From Weissella diestrammenae (GTDB lineage Bacteria > Bacillota > Bacilli > Lactobacillales > Lactobacillaceae), in contig NZ_CP060724.1 in assembly GCF_014397255.1 (NCBI RefSeq), forward strand, positions 62,001 to 126,000: 64,000 nucleotides of DNA, read 5' to 3'. Positions 27,706 through 36,458 of the stretch are shown here, piece by piece. The notes beneath the pieces are model-generated. The model had not been told where the DNA came from. It saw nothing but the letters and a program-made list of their open reading frames with translations, and did not search any database. The position numbers and the translations under genes were made by a program. Within the stretch, counting starts at the first letter, position 1. Each line of letters opens with the position of its first letter.

Positions 27706-29037
27706 TCATCGTCCATACGCATTACCGCCATTGTGTCCGCCTACTAATCCTACACGATTGATCATCGTTCCACCCTCAATCATCGATGATGATTTAACAA
27801 TTGATGTCACCCCAAATTTAGCCCGAATAGCATCTATTGTTTTCTCGATGTTGGACTCTTCTTCCAGTACCTTTGGTGCAACAAACAAATCCATTTGTTC
27901 TGCCCCAGCATCGATTAGTTTACCTGCAGAAACGCCTATATGACGAATAGCTTGGCCTGCATAATGTTCATCAAATATACGCCACAAAGCAGCTACGATT
28001 GGTTTTGACTTATCCGTATGTTCAATACTTAATTGCGCACTAAAGCCACCTTGGTGCGCATTTTCTGAACTAGCGTACGAAAACCCTATCTGTAATGAAA
28101 TGACACCAGCTTGTTTATTTTTGGCTCTTAGACGGGATGAGATTTGTTCACCAATTTCGCGAATGACGTTCTTAACCTCAATTGATTGATAATAATCTCT
28201 GGGTAGTACTTGGCTATTTGAAATATTACCTTCTTTTACTTCATATCGATGCGAAACAATACTACGGTCGACACCCCAGGCTAAGGCTGACAATTCAGCG
28301 CCCCTCACACCTAATTTATCAATCAATCGATAAGGATCATACATTGCTAAATCATACATATTTGTAATACCATATTGTTTTAATTTTTTAGCTGTTTGGC
28401 GACCAATACTCCAAACCTCACTAAAATCAGATACTGGCCACAACTTCTCAGGTATTGTTTCATAATGCCATTCACCAATCAAACTATGCGCGTGCTTTGC
28501 TTCAATATCGAGTGCCATTTTTGCCATCGCAACCGAATCGCCAATACCGACCGTGAGATATAATCCTAATTCTTTTTTCATCTTTAATTGAATCGTTCTG
28601 GCCAACTTCTTCATCGTCAAATCTTTACCATATTGTTGTCGCAAATATTCCCACGTTGGTGTGATATCCAATATTGATTCATCAATTGAATACAAGTGCA
28701 AATCTTCTTCTGACACAAATTGCCGATAAATATTGTTAACTTGCTTATTTACCGCAATATATCGATTCATACGTGGATTAACGATAATCAATCGTGGGTC
28801 TTTTGGCACATCACGTTGACGCATCACATTCCTAACGCCCAATTCTTTCTTTGCCCTAGGAGAAGCTGCTAATACCAAGCCACCGTTCGTATTTTCTTGT
28901 TGACTCATCACAACAAGTATTGATTTCAAAGGATTAAGTCCTAAATCGACACTTTCGACACTGGCATAAAAGCTTTTTGAATCAATCAACATGATCTTTC
29001 GCCGTGGTTCTTTGGCGGTGACCTCTTCAGCTTTCAT
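27706..29037 (-). CDS. Y-family DNA polymerase (UvrX/UmuC-like)
   Basis: 443 residues. Translesion DNA polymerase. Catalytic residues are visible: IDSKSFYASVE with the first Asp near 19, and SIDES near 117-121. Finger, thumb and little-finger domains follow to about 365, with an extra C-terminal part (clamp-binding-like KVLEEESNIEKTID). Size and N-terminus match the plasmid/prophage UvrX group more than chromosomal DinB (about 350). First gene of dinB - RibD-like - yolD. No LexA/DinR box is evident upstream. A degraded second copy lies at 24583-24760. Confidence 0.9.
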   Translation of the reverse strand: MKAEEVTAKEPRRKIMLIDSKSFYASVESVDLGLNPLKSILVVMSQQENTNGGLVLAASPRAKKELGVRNVMRQRDVPKDPRLIIVNPRMNRYIAVNKQVNNIYRQFVSEEDLHLYSIDESILDITPTWEYLRQQYGKDLTMKKLARTIQLKMKKELGLYLTVGIGDSVAMAKMALDIEAKHAHSLIGEWHYETIPEKLWPVSDFSEVWSIGRQTAKKLKQYGITNMYDLAMYDPYRLIDKLGVRGAELSALAWGVDRSIVSHRYEVKEGNISNSQVLPRDYYQSIEVKNVIREIGEQISSRLRAKNKQAGVISLQIGFSYASSENAHQGGFSAQLSIEHTDKSKPIVAALWRIFDEHYAGQAIRHIGVSAGKLIDAGAEQMDLFVAPKVLEEESNIEKTIDAIRAKFGVTSIVKSSSMIEGGTMINRVGLVGGHNGGNAYGR

Positions 29038-29106
29038 TTCAATCTCCTTTTATACAAAATTAAGTTTAACCTAATCTGTTACAAATTATATACCAGAATC
29101 GCAACT

Positions 29107-29134
29107 AAAAAAAGGTCTTAATTTTAAGACCTTT
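29107..29134 (-). terminator. Terminator after the GNAT pseudogene
   Basis: AAAGGTCTTA (29111-29120) pairs with TAAGACCTTT (29125-29134) with a 4-nt loop; a T-run follows on the minus strand. Confidence 0.85.
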
Positions 29135-29168
29135 ACCTGATATATTAAAATTTCATTTGACCACAGAT

Positions 29169-29685
29169 TTAAAGAAACAATTCAAAACCGATCGTTTCTA
29201 GATCTCCGTGAGGATCTTCGATTGTGATAGTTCCTTTCTCTTCAAAATTTAAGTTGCTCAACAGGCCTCTCATCTTAAAATTCAGAGCATGTTTATCAAC
29301 TCGAATATTTCTGATACCTTCATTCGCAATTAGTGTGATAGCTGAATAAAATACCATTCTTGCAAGCCCTTGTCCCGAAGAATTAAAGGTAATAGCTAAC
29401 CGATGAATCGTTGCATACTTACCAGGACGCCAATGGTTCACCAATAAGCGATAGATGGTTTGGTTCTGATGTAAATTGAATGGCAATGATACCAGCAATT
29501 TCGTCGTCAATCATGATTGTATAACGTTGATCATCGTAAATCATTCCTAATATTTGCTCCATCAGGATATCCATCTTGCCATTATGGCACACCGTCATTT
29601 TTAAGAGAAAATTGGGCATCATAAATAATATCCATAATCCTATCGATATTTTTAATTGACGCCTTTTTTAAATATACTAAACCAT
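29169..29685 (-). pseudogene. GNAT acetyltransferase pseudogene
   Basis: ATG at 29685 has AAGGAG 6 nt upstream, but the coding sense is spread over different frames. Pieces in order: NIDRIMDIIYDAQFSLKND, then GVP-stop-WQDGYPDGANIRNDL (a stop where Gln is expected), then after a shift IDDEIAGIIAIQFTSEPN, then after another shift YATIHRLAI, SGQGLARMVF (acetyl-CoA loop) and MRGLLSNLNFEEKG. At least one early stop and two frameshifts are present. The two open stretches at 29169-29510 and 29419-29622 are parts of this one gene. Confidence 0.85.
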
Positions 29686-29767
29686 TTATATCTCCTTGGC
29701 TTTTATTCAGTAGCTTAAAGAATAAGTTATCAGTAAAGTCCAAGTCAATTACTATTACTATTTCTTA

Positions 29768-29938
29768 CTACTGATGTGAATCAAATATTTTTGAAAATGG
29801 TGAATCACCTGAATTTGCAACATGTGTAAGAAAAATTTTAAGCGCCCCTTGTGTGGTTAGTCCTTGATGTTTAAAAACCTCATCTGCTTTTTCTCTTACA
29901 TCATCATCAACGCGCAATTGAATTAACTTCTCTGTCAT
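29768..29938 (-). CDS. RelB/DinJ-family antitoxin, orphan
   Basis: 56 residues with the ribbon-helix-helix pattern KLIQLRVDDDVREKADEVF and the DinJ-type continuation TTQGALKIFLTHVA. About 70 percent identical by eye to the antitoxin-like protein at 59407-59580. An AAAGGAT site precedes ATG 29938. Normally a RelE/YafQ toxin follows directly; here only 80 bp and a pseudogene follow, so no toxin is present. It could regulate a distant toxin or be a relic. Confidence 0.8.
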   Translation of the reverse strand: MTEKLIQLRVDDDVREKADEVFKHQGLTTQGALKIFLTHVANSGDSPFSKIFDSHQ

Positions 29939-29966
29939 TTTTTTATCCTTTGGAAAAATATTTATC

Positions 29967-30119
29967 TTACTCTACGACAACCTTAGCTTTATCTAAGCAC
30001 TCACTAAACATGTCATTCGACAATCGCATAAACTTGTTACTCTTCCACTATTCACATGACGAACTAGCTGTTATTACAATCAATCGAACATTTTTAATAT
30101 CTACAAATACCAATCTCAT
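29967..30119 (-). pseudogene. Possible decayed short gene upstream of the antitoxin
   Basis: From ATG 30119 the frame reads MRLVFVDIKNVRLIVITAS, has a TAG at codon 24, then continues WKSNKFMRLSNDMFSECLDKAKVVVE to a TAA at 29967. Composition looks protein-like and the end is 28 bp from the antitoxin start, but no family is recognised. Confidence 0.25.
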
Positions 30120-31009
30120 AATTCCATTTCCAAAAAAATTTCATTCAAATACGACTGCATTGATTTGCAAAGTTATCTAAATTCTTATCCCCATATCATG
30201 CCTCGATTGCGGATTGATATCTTTCACTGAAAATACAATCAAATTGATATTTACTGCATTTATATATTAAATATACTTGTCATTTTAGGGTACCAATTAG
30301 CAAAAATCAACATTCATTTGTCAGCCCAATATAACCCGTTTATTTTTACTGTTATCAAGCGAATATATGCCACTTACATGTGTATTTTTAGCATATAAAA
30401 ATCATCATATTTAAATATGATTTAGTCTTTTATCACTGCTTTTGCATTTCTCCATAAAAACTTAGCGTTTAACACGTCATAACTTTACTTTCAGTCATAC
30501 TAATCATAAATGAAATCTTATTGAATCATTCCTAATACAGTTTGCCTTTATAACTCAGTTATTCTTCTACCTGTATTCTCTACCTGTCTGTTTTCAAATC
30601 TCTTCCTTGTAAAATTGTTCAAAAATTAATTATTACTATATAATTAATCATGTGTTTTAATTTAAAAAAATAAATTTTATATTAAATATGAATTTTAATT
30701 ATCATTAAAACGATATTTTGGGGCATGCCAATCCAACACAATCTTTTACTTCTATTTGCATGCAGCTTTGGAAAGTGTAACTATCGCTAATGATAAAGTT
30801 GTAGCCTTTGAAATTCGATCAAGGCATCAATTTTTCAAGTAAGGCATTAATTCTTTTTATAAGTGCCAACTTTCAACAAGTCATTCTATACCGTTTTGTT
30901 TGAGCTGTAAGCTTCGAAAAAAACTTCATACAATAAATTTGCGTATGCTTTTTTTCTAAGTAGTCTAATGCTTCTATACTCCTCATTAACAACAGTTGAG
31001 TTTGTATAG
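30120..31009. other. Long AT-rich gap with a trace of IS30
   Basis: About 900 bp with no convincing gene. Bases 30707-30740 match 21979-22012 of the IS30 remnant at about 30 of 36 positions and on the minus strand encode LDWHAPKYRF, the IS30 C-terminal signature, so this is a second, nearly erased copy. The rest is unrecognised. Confidence 0.5.
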
Positions 31010-31267
31010 CTTATTTCACTAACTATCTTTGAACACGATAACACCACTTTGGTAAAAAAAGAATCCTTAAATTTCTGGCCTTACGATACTACCCTTGCAA
31101 CCGATGATAAGCATGAATTATACACTGCTATCGCACACATTAAGGCACCCTCTAAAATCAAGCTTAATGCCTTTACAATCCGTCAAAGCAAAACTGCTGT
31201 CATTATAAAATCTTTCCCATTCTTTCGCAGTACATACGTCCAATATATGATTGACGTTAAAAGCTAG
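31010..31267 (+). pseudogene. Unidentified open stretch, probably a gene fragment
   Basis: An open frame of 85 codons after a TAG at 31007 with no ATG and no ribosome-binding site. The encoded stretch includes LNFWPYDTTLATDDKHELYTA and ends FRSTYVQYMIDVKS. Composition looks protein-like, but I recognise no family. It ends 13 bp before the Ltp-like gene. Confidence 0.25.
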
Positions 31268-31280
31268 AAGGAAAATAATT

Positions 31281-31772
31281 ATGAAAAAAAACGTGAATAG
31301 GCTTGGAAACATTCAAGATAAACGGCACGTTCAAACAAAACGCTTCTTGTTAAAAAATGTTTGGTTCTGGATTGGAATCGTCATAGTTGCCATTGTCATC
31401 AGCGTTTCGATATTTAATAGCGATTATGTTAAAAATAGAATGCGAGAGAATCGCATCGAAAATGCACCAACAGAATATAAAAGTGCTGTGGAACGTGCAA
31501 AGTTATATGCGACGGTTACTTTTCTGTCAAAAAAAGGAATCTATAATCAATTAACTTCAGATTCAGGAAAACAATATAGTTCAAAAGCCAGTCAGTTTGC
31601 AATCGACAATATTGATGTTGATTATAAAAAAAATGCTTTAAAACGAGCTAAAACAATTAAATCAGAATCACCATCTTTCACAAATAAAAAGATTCGGTTT
31701 GAACTAAAAACCTACTATGCATTTACAAACGACGAAATAAACTTTGCAATCAGTAATCTGTCAAAAAAATAA
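31281..31772 (+). CDS. Ltp-like (superinfection-exclusion type) membrane protein
   Basis: 163 residues. Cytoplasmic basic N-terminus, one transmembrane helix (about 27-46), then two tandem copies of the Ltp/DUF1535 helical repeat: AVERAKLYATVTFLSKKGIY...FAIDNI (about 69-112) and ALKRAKTIKSESPSFTNKKI...FAISNL (about 119-161). In Streptococcus thermophilus prophage TP-J34 the Ltp lipoprotein with such repeats blocks phage DNA injection. Here the lipobox is replaced by a signal anchor. AGAAGGAAA precedes ATG 31281. Family is fairly sure; antiphage activity is inference. Confidence 0.72.
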   Translation: MKKNVNRLGNIQDKRHVQTKRFLLKNVWFWIGIVIVAIVISVSIFNSDYVKNRMRENRIENAPTEYKSAVERAKLYATVTFLSKKGIYNQLTSDSGKQYSSKASQFAIDNIDVDYKKNALKRAKTIKSESPSFTNKKIRFELKTYYAFTNDEINFAISNLSKK

Positions 31773-32720
31773 AAGACATCTCCTGCTATTTTGCAGGATA
31801 CATATATAAATTCGAATCAATTAAAAAACAATTTACACATTTTCAAATCAATGCTGAACAATTAAGAAAAAATCAGATAGGAATAAATTAAAAAATCAAA
31901 TGATTGGTATTTTGTTTGCGCTTCTTTTGGATACAATTCTAAGAAAACACTGCGAAAAAAATGTCATTCTTTATGATTATTTTGTATATTCTTTTTTGAA
32001 TTGATTCTTCACACTATGTTATAACTTACTCATTATTCCATTCAAGAAGTTAAATATGAATCTCAACCAAACACATTTTTTCGTAATTTCCATCGCTGTG
32101 TTCAATATAATGTTTTATAATAGCCAACTCAAAGTGGCTAACAAGTTCAATAAATGTTGTGCCAATAAAAACTAACCATATATTCCAAACTTTAAATCAC
32201 AAGATGACTTGTTTAAACACTGTAACAGCCAAGCACATAGTCTAGATTTTAAAGATAAAAATAAATATAAATATAAGCGCCCACTTCCAGCGTTATGAAA
32301 TTCTGAATTTTATCAAAAACTACTATTCTGCAGCAATGACATAATCAGGCTCTCAGACAATAGCAAAATTTTTCTACTCAATTGATTGCAAAAAATTCAA
32401 CTTTCCTTTTCATGATTCATTTTACAATTTTTTTTGCGAACCTACTTCTCTATGCATGGTTCAATTCAAAGAATAGCAAACATAAAAACATCTTATGCCG
32501 GCTTCTCCATGGTTAAAGGACAGAATTAACACCTTTCAAAGAAATTTTAATCACCCAACACAATGTAAATGCAAAAAGCACGTCACCTTAAGAAATAGAT
32601 GACGTGCTTTTCATGTTTACTTTATTAATATAGAAGGCAGACCGGATCTGCCCACTTATAACTTTGCTTAGTCGTAAAAGCATACTCTATAGTACTTAAA
32701 TAATTGTAGAAATACTTTCA
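31773..32720. other. Gene-free gap with terminator at 32574-32611
   Basis: About 950 AT-rich bases without a supported gene. A short TCCTGC/GCAGGA hairpin follows the Ltp-like gene (31781-31798) without a T-run. AAAAGCACGTCA (32574-32585) pairs with TGACGTGCTTTT (32600-32611), a strong bidirectional terminator facing the minus-strand genes to the right. Confidence 0.6.
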
Positions 32721-33521
32721 TTATACAGACATCATATCAAATGGTATTTTTAAATTCTTCAACAGGCCTTCGATATTATCTTTTGTAACTTTTTGAAGCT
32801 GATCATTCAAAATATTTATCTCCATAATTAGTTTCACTACAAAATCTTTCTTTCCCGATATACCAATGAACTTGCCATTTTGCGTAATAACGTTAATACC
32901 ATCACAAGTTGCTTCGTTGATATTTCCCATAAGCTCCATTAAATCATTTACTGTCTCAACAATAACAGTTATATTTTTAATATTAGGCTGGTTAACTGCT
33001 TTTGTAATAACAAAATGTTCATAACTACTATCTGTCTGGTCCGTATAGTTTTCAAAAATAACATTCGGTAATTTTTTAGGATCAACTACGGTTTGACTGC
33101 CACAATAAAACCACTTAGTATTCACTTGATCCTTTTCCCTTAACATGACATTCGGTGCATTAACAGAAATTCTCATTTCATTGGAAACTGTCACGTCAAA
33201 GAAATTATATGCTTGAAAACGTTCCATTTCATTAAACCATAAGTGAGATTCGCGATCAGTGATCTCAATTTTTTCAACTGTTCTTACGATTTCACCATCC
33301 GCTGACAAAAAGTGCAATACATCATTTTCTATTTTCCATGCAACTTCCTCAGTTTTAAATCCGACACCTTCAAAAAAATCAAACGTACCATCTGGATTAA
33401 AAGTTCCTCCCCATCTGGCAATTTTATCTCCAGACTGCAGAGCGATAGATGTCCAGTAAGAAGTTCCTGATCTTTTCTGAAAAATCCAGTATTTGTTCTT
33501 TAATAAATCATACATGCTCAT
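32721..33521 (-). CDS. Hypothetical protein beside a glycosyltransferase-like gene
   Basis: 266 residues, soluble, no signal peptide. The N-terminal part (1-110) reads as a beta-rich lipocalin/lectin-like unit (KYWIFQKRSG, WGGTFNPDGTFDFFEG, WKIENDVLHFLSADGE); the rest (about 120-266) is mixed alpha/beta. I do not recognise the family with certainty; similar N-terminal units occur beside glycan enzymes. Start at ATG 33521, since GAGGT is 9 nt upstream and directly touches the earlier ATG. It lies 20 bp after the glycosyltransferase-like gene, so they form an operon. Confidence 0.6.
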   Translation of the reverse strand: MSMYDLLKNKYWIFQKRSGTSYWTSIALQSGDKIARWGGTFNPDGTFDFFEGVGFKTEEVAWKIENDVLHFLSADGEIVRTVEKIEITDRESHLWFNEMERFQAYNFFDVTVSNEMRISVNAPNVMLREKDQVNTKWFYCGSQTVVDPKKLPNVIFENYTDQTDSSYEHFVITKAVNQPNIKNITVIVETVNDLMELMGNINEATCDGINVITQNGKFIGISGKKDFVVKLIMEINILNDQLQKVTKDNIEGLLKNLKIPFDMMSV

Positions 33522-33541
33522 TAATTTCATACCTCAAATAA

Positions 33542-34255
33542 TTATTTATGTTTAAACCAAGAAACGAAATCTTCCGATCCTTGATCAAATAAAGTAGTTA
33601 CTAATCTTCCATGTATTGCCCGGCCTGAGAAAAATTTATACACAACAAAATTAAACAATGCCATTTCTAAAGACCCAAAGCTTTTGTCATGTCGTATGTC
33701 TTGTAAAATATAGCTGCACATTATCTCTAAAAATTCGAGAACGATATTATATCCACCAACAATGACACCTGGATTTAATAACTGTAAATAACTATATTTT
33801 TCATTAAATGCCTTAATTTCATCATTCGTTTTTTCAAATTTTACAATACTGGATGATAAATCTGCTTGTTCATCTCCCACGTACAAAACATCATCTTTCA
33901 TTTCAAAAAAAGGTGCTTTTTTCATAATAACATCGGTTGCATCAACAAGCGCAACTTTATCAAATTCAGGGTGCTTGTACAAATATTGAAGTGTCATTAC
34001 CCATCTGATAAAGTACATACTATTTGCTGCAATAACATCTGGTATTTTTTCAACCACAAGCTCTAACCCAGGAATATCAATATTTACATTCTCATCGTTA
34101 GTTATCAATACAACCCGTGACCCTCTTGCAACTGAAGAAATAACCATCTTTTTTATATTTGTTACTACACCATCTGAAAGTGTAGCCACCGAATTAGAAC
34201 GTTGAGCATCATGTAAATTAATTAAATACTGAGCTATAACTACATTATTATTCAT
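33542..34255 (-). CDS. Putative GT-A type glycosyltransferase
   Basis: 237 residues without membrane segments. The pattern resembles nucleotide-sugar transferases: an N-terminal region MNNNVVIAQYLINLHD, a candidate metal-binding DxD-like ALVDATDVIMKKAPF near 95-110, then LLNPGVIVGGYNIV near 160 typical of the region that follows. The donor sugar is unknown. AAGGGTG precedes ATG. It is co-directional and close to the 266-residue unknown. Family assignment is tentative. Confidence 0.5.
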   Translation of the reverse strand: MNNNVVIAQYLINLHDAQRSNSVATLSDGVVTNIKKMVISSVARGSRVVLITNDENVNIDIPGLELVVEKIPDVIAANSMYFIRWVMTLQYLYKHPEFDKVALVDATDVIMKKAPFFEMKDDVLYVGDEQADLSSSIVKFEKTNDEIKAFNEKYSYLQLLNPGVIVGGYNIVLEFLEIMCSYILQDIRHDKSFGSLEMALFNFVVYKFFSGRAIHGRLVTTLFDQGSEDFVSWFKHK

Positions 34256-34601
34256 TTATACACCCTTTTATTTTTCATTTTAAAATAAGAATATATTACT
34301 TAAGTATTATATGCAACCATTTTAAAAATAGATAACGTATTGTTTTTTTAACTACAAGTTAATATTTTGAAATATTCACCAATTTAATACTCTGCTTAAT
34401 GATGTGCTTTATTTTTCTACGATAAACATGCAAAACTCTATCTCAACTGAAAATCAATCAAATTTTAGATAAAAAAATGTCAAAATCTTCATCTCAATTT
34501 TCTCGGTGTTTAATTCTGCCAAGCCTACTTTTACATTTATTAACTTACAAAAGCAGCATTATCACCAAAGTACATCACTCTTACTATCAAGACTATCTAG
34601 T
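34256..34601. other. Gene-free gap
   Basis: 346 bp, AT-rich, probably the promoter region of the glycosyltransferase-like operon. No other element is recognised. Confidence 0.4.
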
Positions 34602-35411
34602 TTATTGCTTGTCTTTAAAATCATTTGCAGCTTGTTCTCGAATTTTTTTCAAATATATTAGTAAATCGTCGCTTTCTTCTTTCACTATCCCGTTTCCAAA
34701 ATAACGGACAAAATACGAAAATGTAATCGATAGTAAAACGGACTCACCCATAATTCTTACAGATTTTGGAATTAATGTCCGTTGACCATATTTAGTTTTA
34801 ACGCTTAGGTTATGTGTACCTTGTGATGCGACTTTATAAAAAAGAGGGTAAAGTTTTGTAAACCAATCATCACGAAAATCTTGTCTAACCTGTTTATCAA
34901 TTAGCTCTACTACCCTAACGAAGGAACGATTTAAAAATACTTGATACCATGTATTTTTGTTAATCATCGGTATTTTATTAGCAATTTCCTCAACAATATC
35001 TTTAATTGTTCTCAATATTCGGTCATTATCTGGAAAACATGCTCTGAATGCTGCATTTGCTTCTTCAAATGAAATCAAACTAGATTTATCTATCGTGCCG
35101 TCTTTAATTTTTATTAATTCATAAATTTTTTTAATTTCAAAAAATTTAACAGCCTCATGACTATCAAAACCATCTAAATTAAGGACCATAAAACCTATCG
35201 ATGATTCATATGCCATCCGATCAATTCCGTCTAGTGCATAATCGTTTCCAATAGCCAGTAAAATATTAACGGCTTCAATCTGATATATAACATTTAAAAA
35301 GAAATCGTAATAAAACGTATCAATATTTCTCTGTTCGCTATTATCATACATTTTCTGCGATATTTGTTTTAAATCTTTGAATATTTGCTGTGGTATTACT
35401 TCATACTGCAT
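34602..35411 (-). CDS. Hypothetical all-helical protein, possibly DUF5677-like
   Basis: 269 residues, mainly alpha-helical, soluble, with one hydrophobic C-terminal stretch (ESVLLSITFSYFVRYFG, about 224-240). A segment near 185-210 (LYPLFYKVASQGTHNLSV) recalls the conserved helix and His of DUF5677/HEPN-like proteins, some of which occur in defence and toxin-antitoxin loci. The RxxxxH catalytic motif of HEPN nucleases is not clearly present. GGGAAGA precedes ATG. Function unknown. Confidence 0.5.
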   Translation of the reverse strand: MQYEVIPQQIFKDLKQISQKMYDNSEQRNIDTFYYDFFLNVIYQIEAVNILLAIGNDYALDGIDRMAYESSIGFMVLNLDGFDSHEAVKFFEIKKIYELIKIKDGTIDKSSLISFEEANAAFRACFPDNDRILRTIKDIVEEIANKIPMINKNTWYQVFLNRSFVRVVELIDKQVRQDFRDDWFTKLYPLFYKVASQGTHNLSVKTKYGQRTLIPKSVRIMGESVLLSITFSYFVRYFGNGIVKEESDDLLIYLKKIREQAANDFKDKQ

Positions 35412-35704
35412 TATTCTTCCCTAATATCAGTTTCCTTCCATCTATACAACGTCCCTTCTGCCTTCGCAGAAGACTTCTTGTTAAATTTTCATCAAAACTA
35501 TTTCTAACTACTAAGATAAAAACGCAAAATACAAAATATAATTTTAGATAATTTTCTTCTCTAATTTCGGATTCCAATTAGAAAACCAATGAACTAAACA
35601 TAATTCATACAAGGACAAATATTGAAATATATTTACATTATTGTCAATTCATCATGCCTTCACATTCATTTTTTTATACAGTTCATACAAATATATGAAT
35701 TTAA
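35412..35704. other. Gap between tRNA-Ser copy 1 and the helical protein gene
   Basis: Contains a compact hairpin CTTCTGC-CTTC-GCAGAAG (35456-35473) in what would be the leader of the downstream minus-strand gene; no T-run. Nothing else recognised. Confidence 0.4.
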
Positions 35705-35794
35705 AGGAGAATGTGGGATTCGAACCCACGCGCCGGTTTCCCGACCTGACGGTTTTCAAGACCGTTCCCTTCAGCCAGACTTGGGTAATTCTCC
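35705..35794 (-). tRNA. tRNA-Ser(UGA), copy 1
   Basis: Minus-strand cloverleaf: 7-bp acceptor GGAGAAT/ATTCTCC, D arm, anticodon loop CTTGAAA giving anticodon UGA, long class II variable arm, and T loop GTTCGAATC. No CCA is encoded. The base after the acceptor (discriminator) is U rather than the usual G of serine tRNAs. Confidence 0.95.
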
Positions 35795-35808
35795 AAATAA
35801 CAATATTT

Positions 35809-35837
35809 ATTGTAGCATGTCATATTTATACATTCAA
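35809..35837 (-). promoter_or_regulatory. Promoter of tRNA-Ser copy 1
   Basis: Minus strand TTGAAT (35832-35837), 17-bp spacer, TACAAT (35809-35814), just upstream of the tRNA. Confidence 0.75.
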
Positions 35838-35845
35838 ATACTTAT

Positions 35846-35860
35846 TTGTTAGCCTAACAA
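35846..35860. promoter_or_regulatory. Palindrome above tRNA-Ser promoter, copy 1
   Basis: TTGTTAG-C-CTAACAA, perfect 7-bp arms, 8 bp upstream of the -35 box. The same sequence at the same distance lies above copy 2. Likely a protein-binding site. Confidence 0.5.
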
Positions 35861-36458
35861 TTGGTCATAATACATTTTATGTATATACATGCCTTTTAGA
35901 AATCTTTTAATTGATGATTATTTTTCCTTTTTACCAATTTAATAACTGAAGCTAAATATTTATTTAAATAAATATCTTTCTTAACTTCATAGACAATTCA
36001 GTAATTATTCTCAGATTATCGACTCAATCTATTAGTTCAAAATATTTACAAATTTACCACATAAAAATTAATGTTTTCTACATGCATATCGAATACACTG
36101 AGTATTGTGAACAACGATTAATAAAAAATCAACAATAACTGATTCGTTTTATTGCAATTAAACGACTGAGGTTTAATTATATAATTGTATTTAAATATTT
36201 ATTTTAGTTTCATGTTTATAACCTTAATAAAATTTTTCATCTTTTAGTTAAGCCACCCTATTAATATTATTTTTCAATTCAATAATAATCTATTTCATTT
36301 TTCCCCTAATAACCAATTGATAGCATTGTAATTTGCTTTTGCAGGTCTCAAGCGACATTCATATTCTTAATTGTGCAAAATTTTTATTTTTATAATATAC
36401 TTATGTATGCGTTTTGTTTTAAAACGCAACAATAGGTATTATATGGAGTATTTATATC
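35861..36458. other. Gene-free gap with leader hairpin
   Basis: About 600 bp of very AT-rich DNA. Just before the next gene there is TATAAT (36391-36396) and a hairpin GCGTTTT-GTTTT-AAAACGC (36409-36427) in the leader. Otherwise nothing recognised. Confidence 0.4.

Noticed and set aside
29038-29110. LexA/DinR operator before the Y-family polymerase
   Set aside because: No GAAC-N4-GTTC or close variant is present in the upstream region.
29950-30180. 76-codon plus-strand open frame beside the antitoxin gene
   Set aside because: Starts with TTG without a ribosome-binding site, and the opposite strand reads more like a decayed gene.
35622-35910. Plus-strand open frames across tRNA-Ser copy 1 (and 37131-37325 across copy 2)
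   Set aside because: They translate the complement of a tRNA gene and are the well-known spurious ORFs seen over tRNA-Ser.
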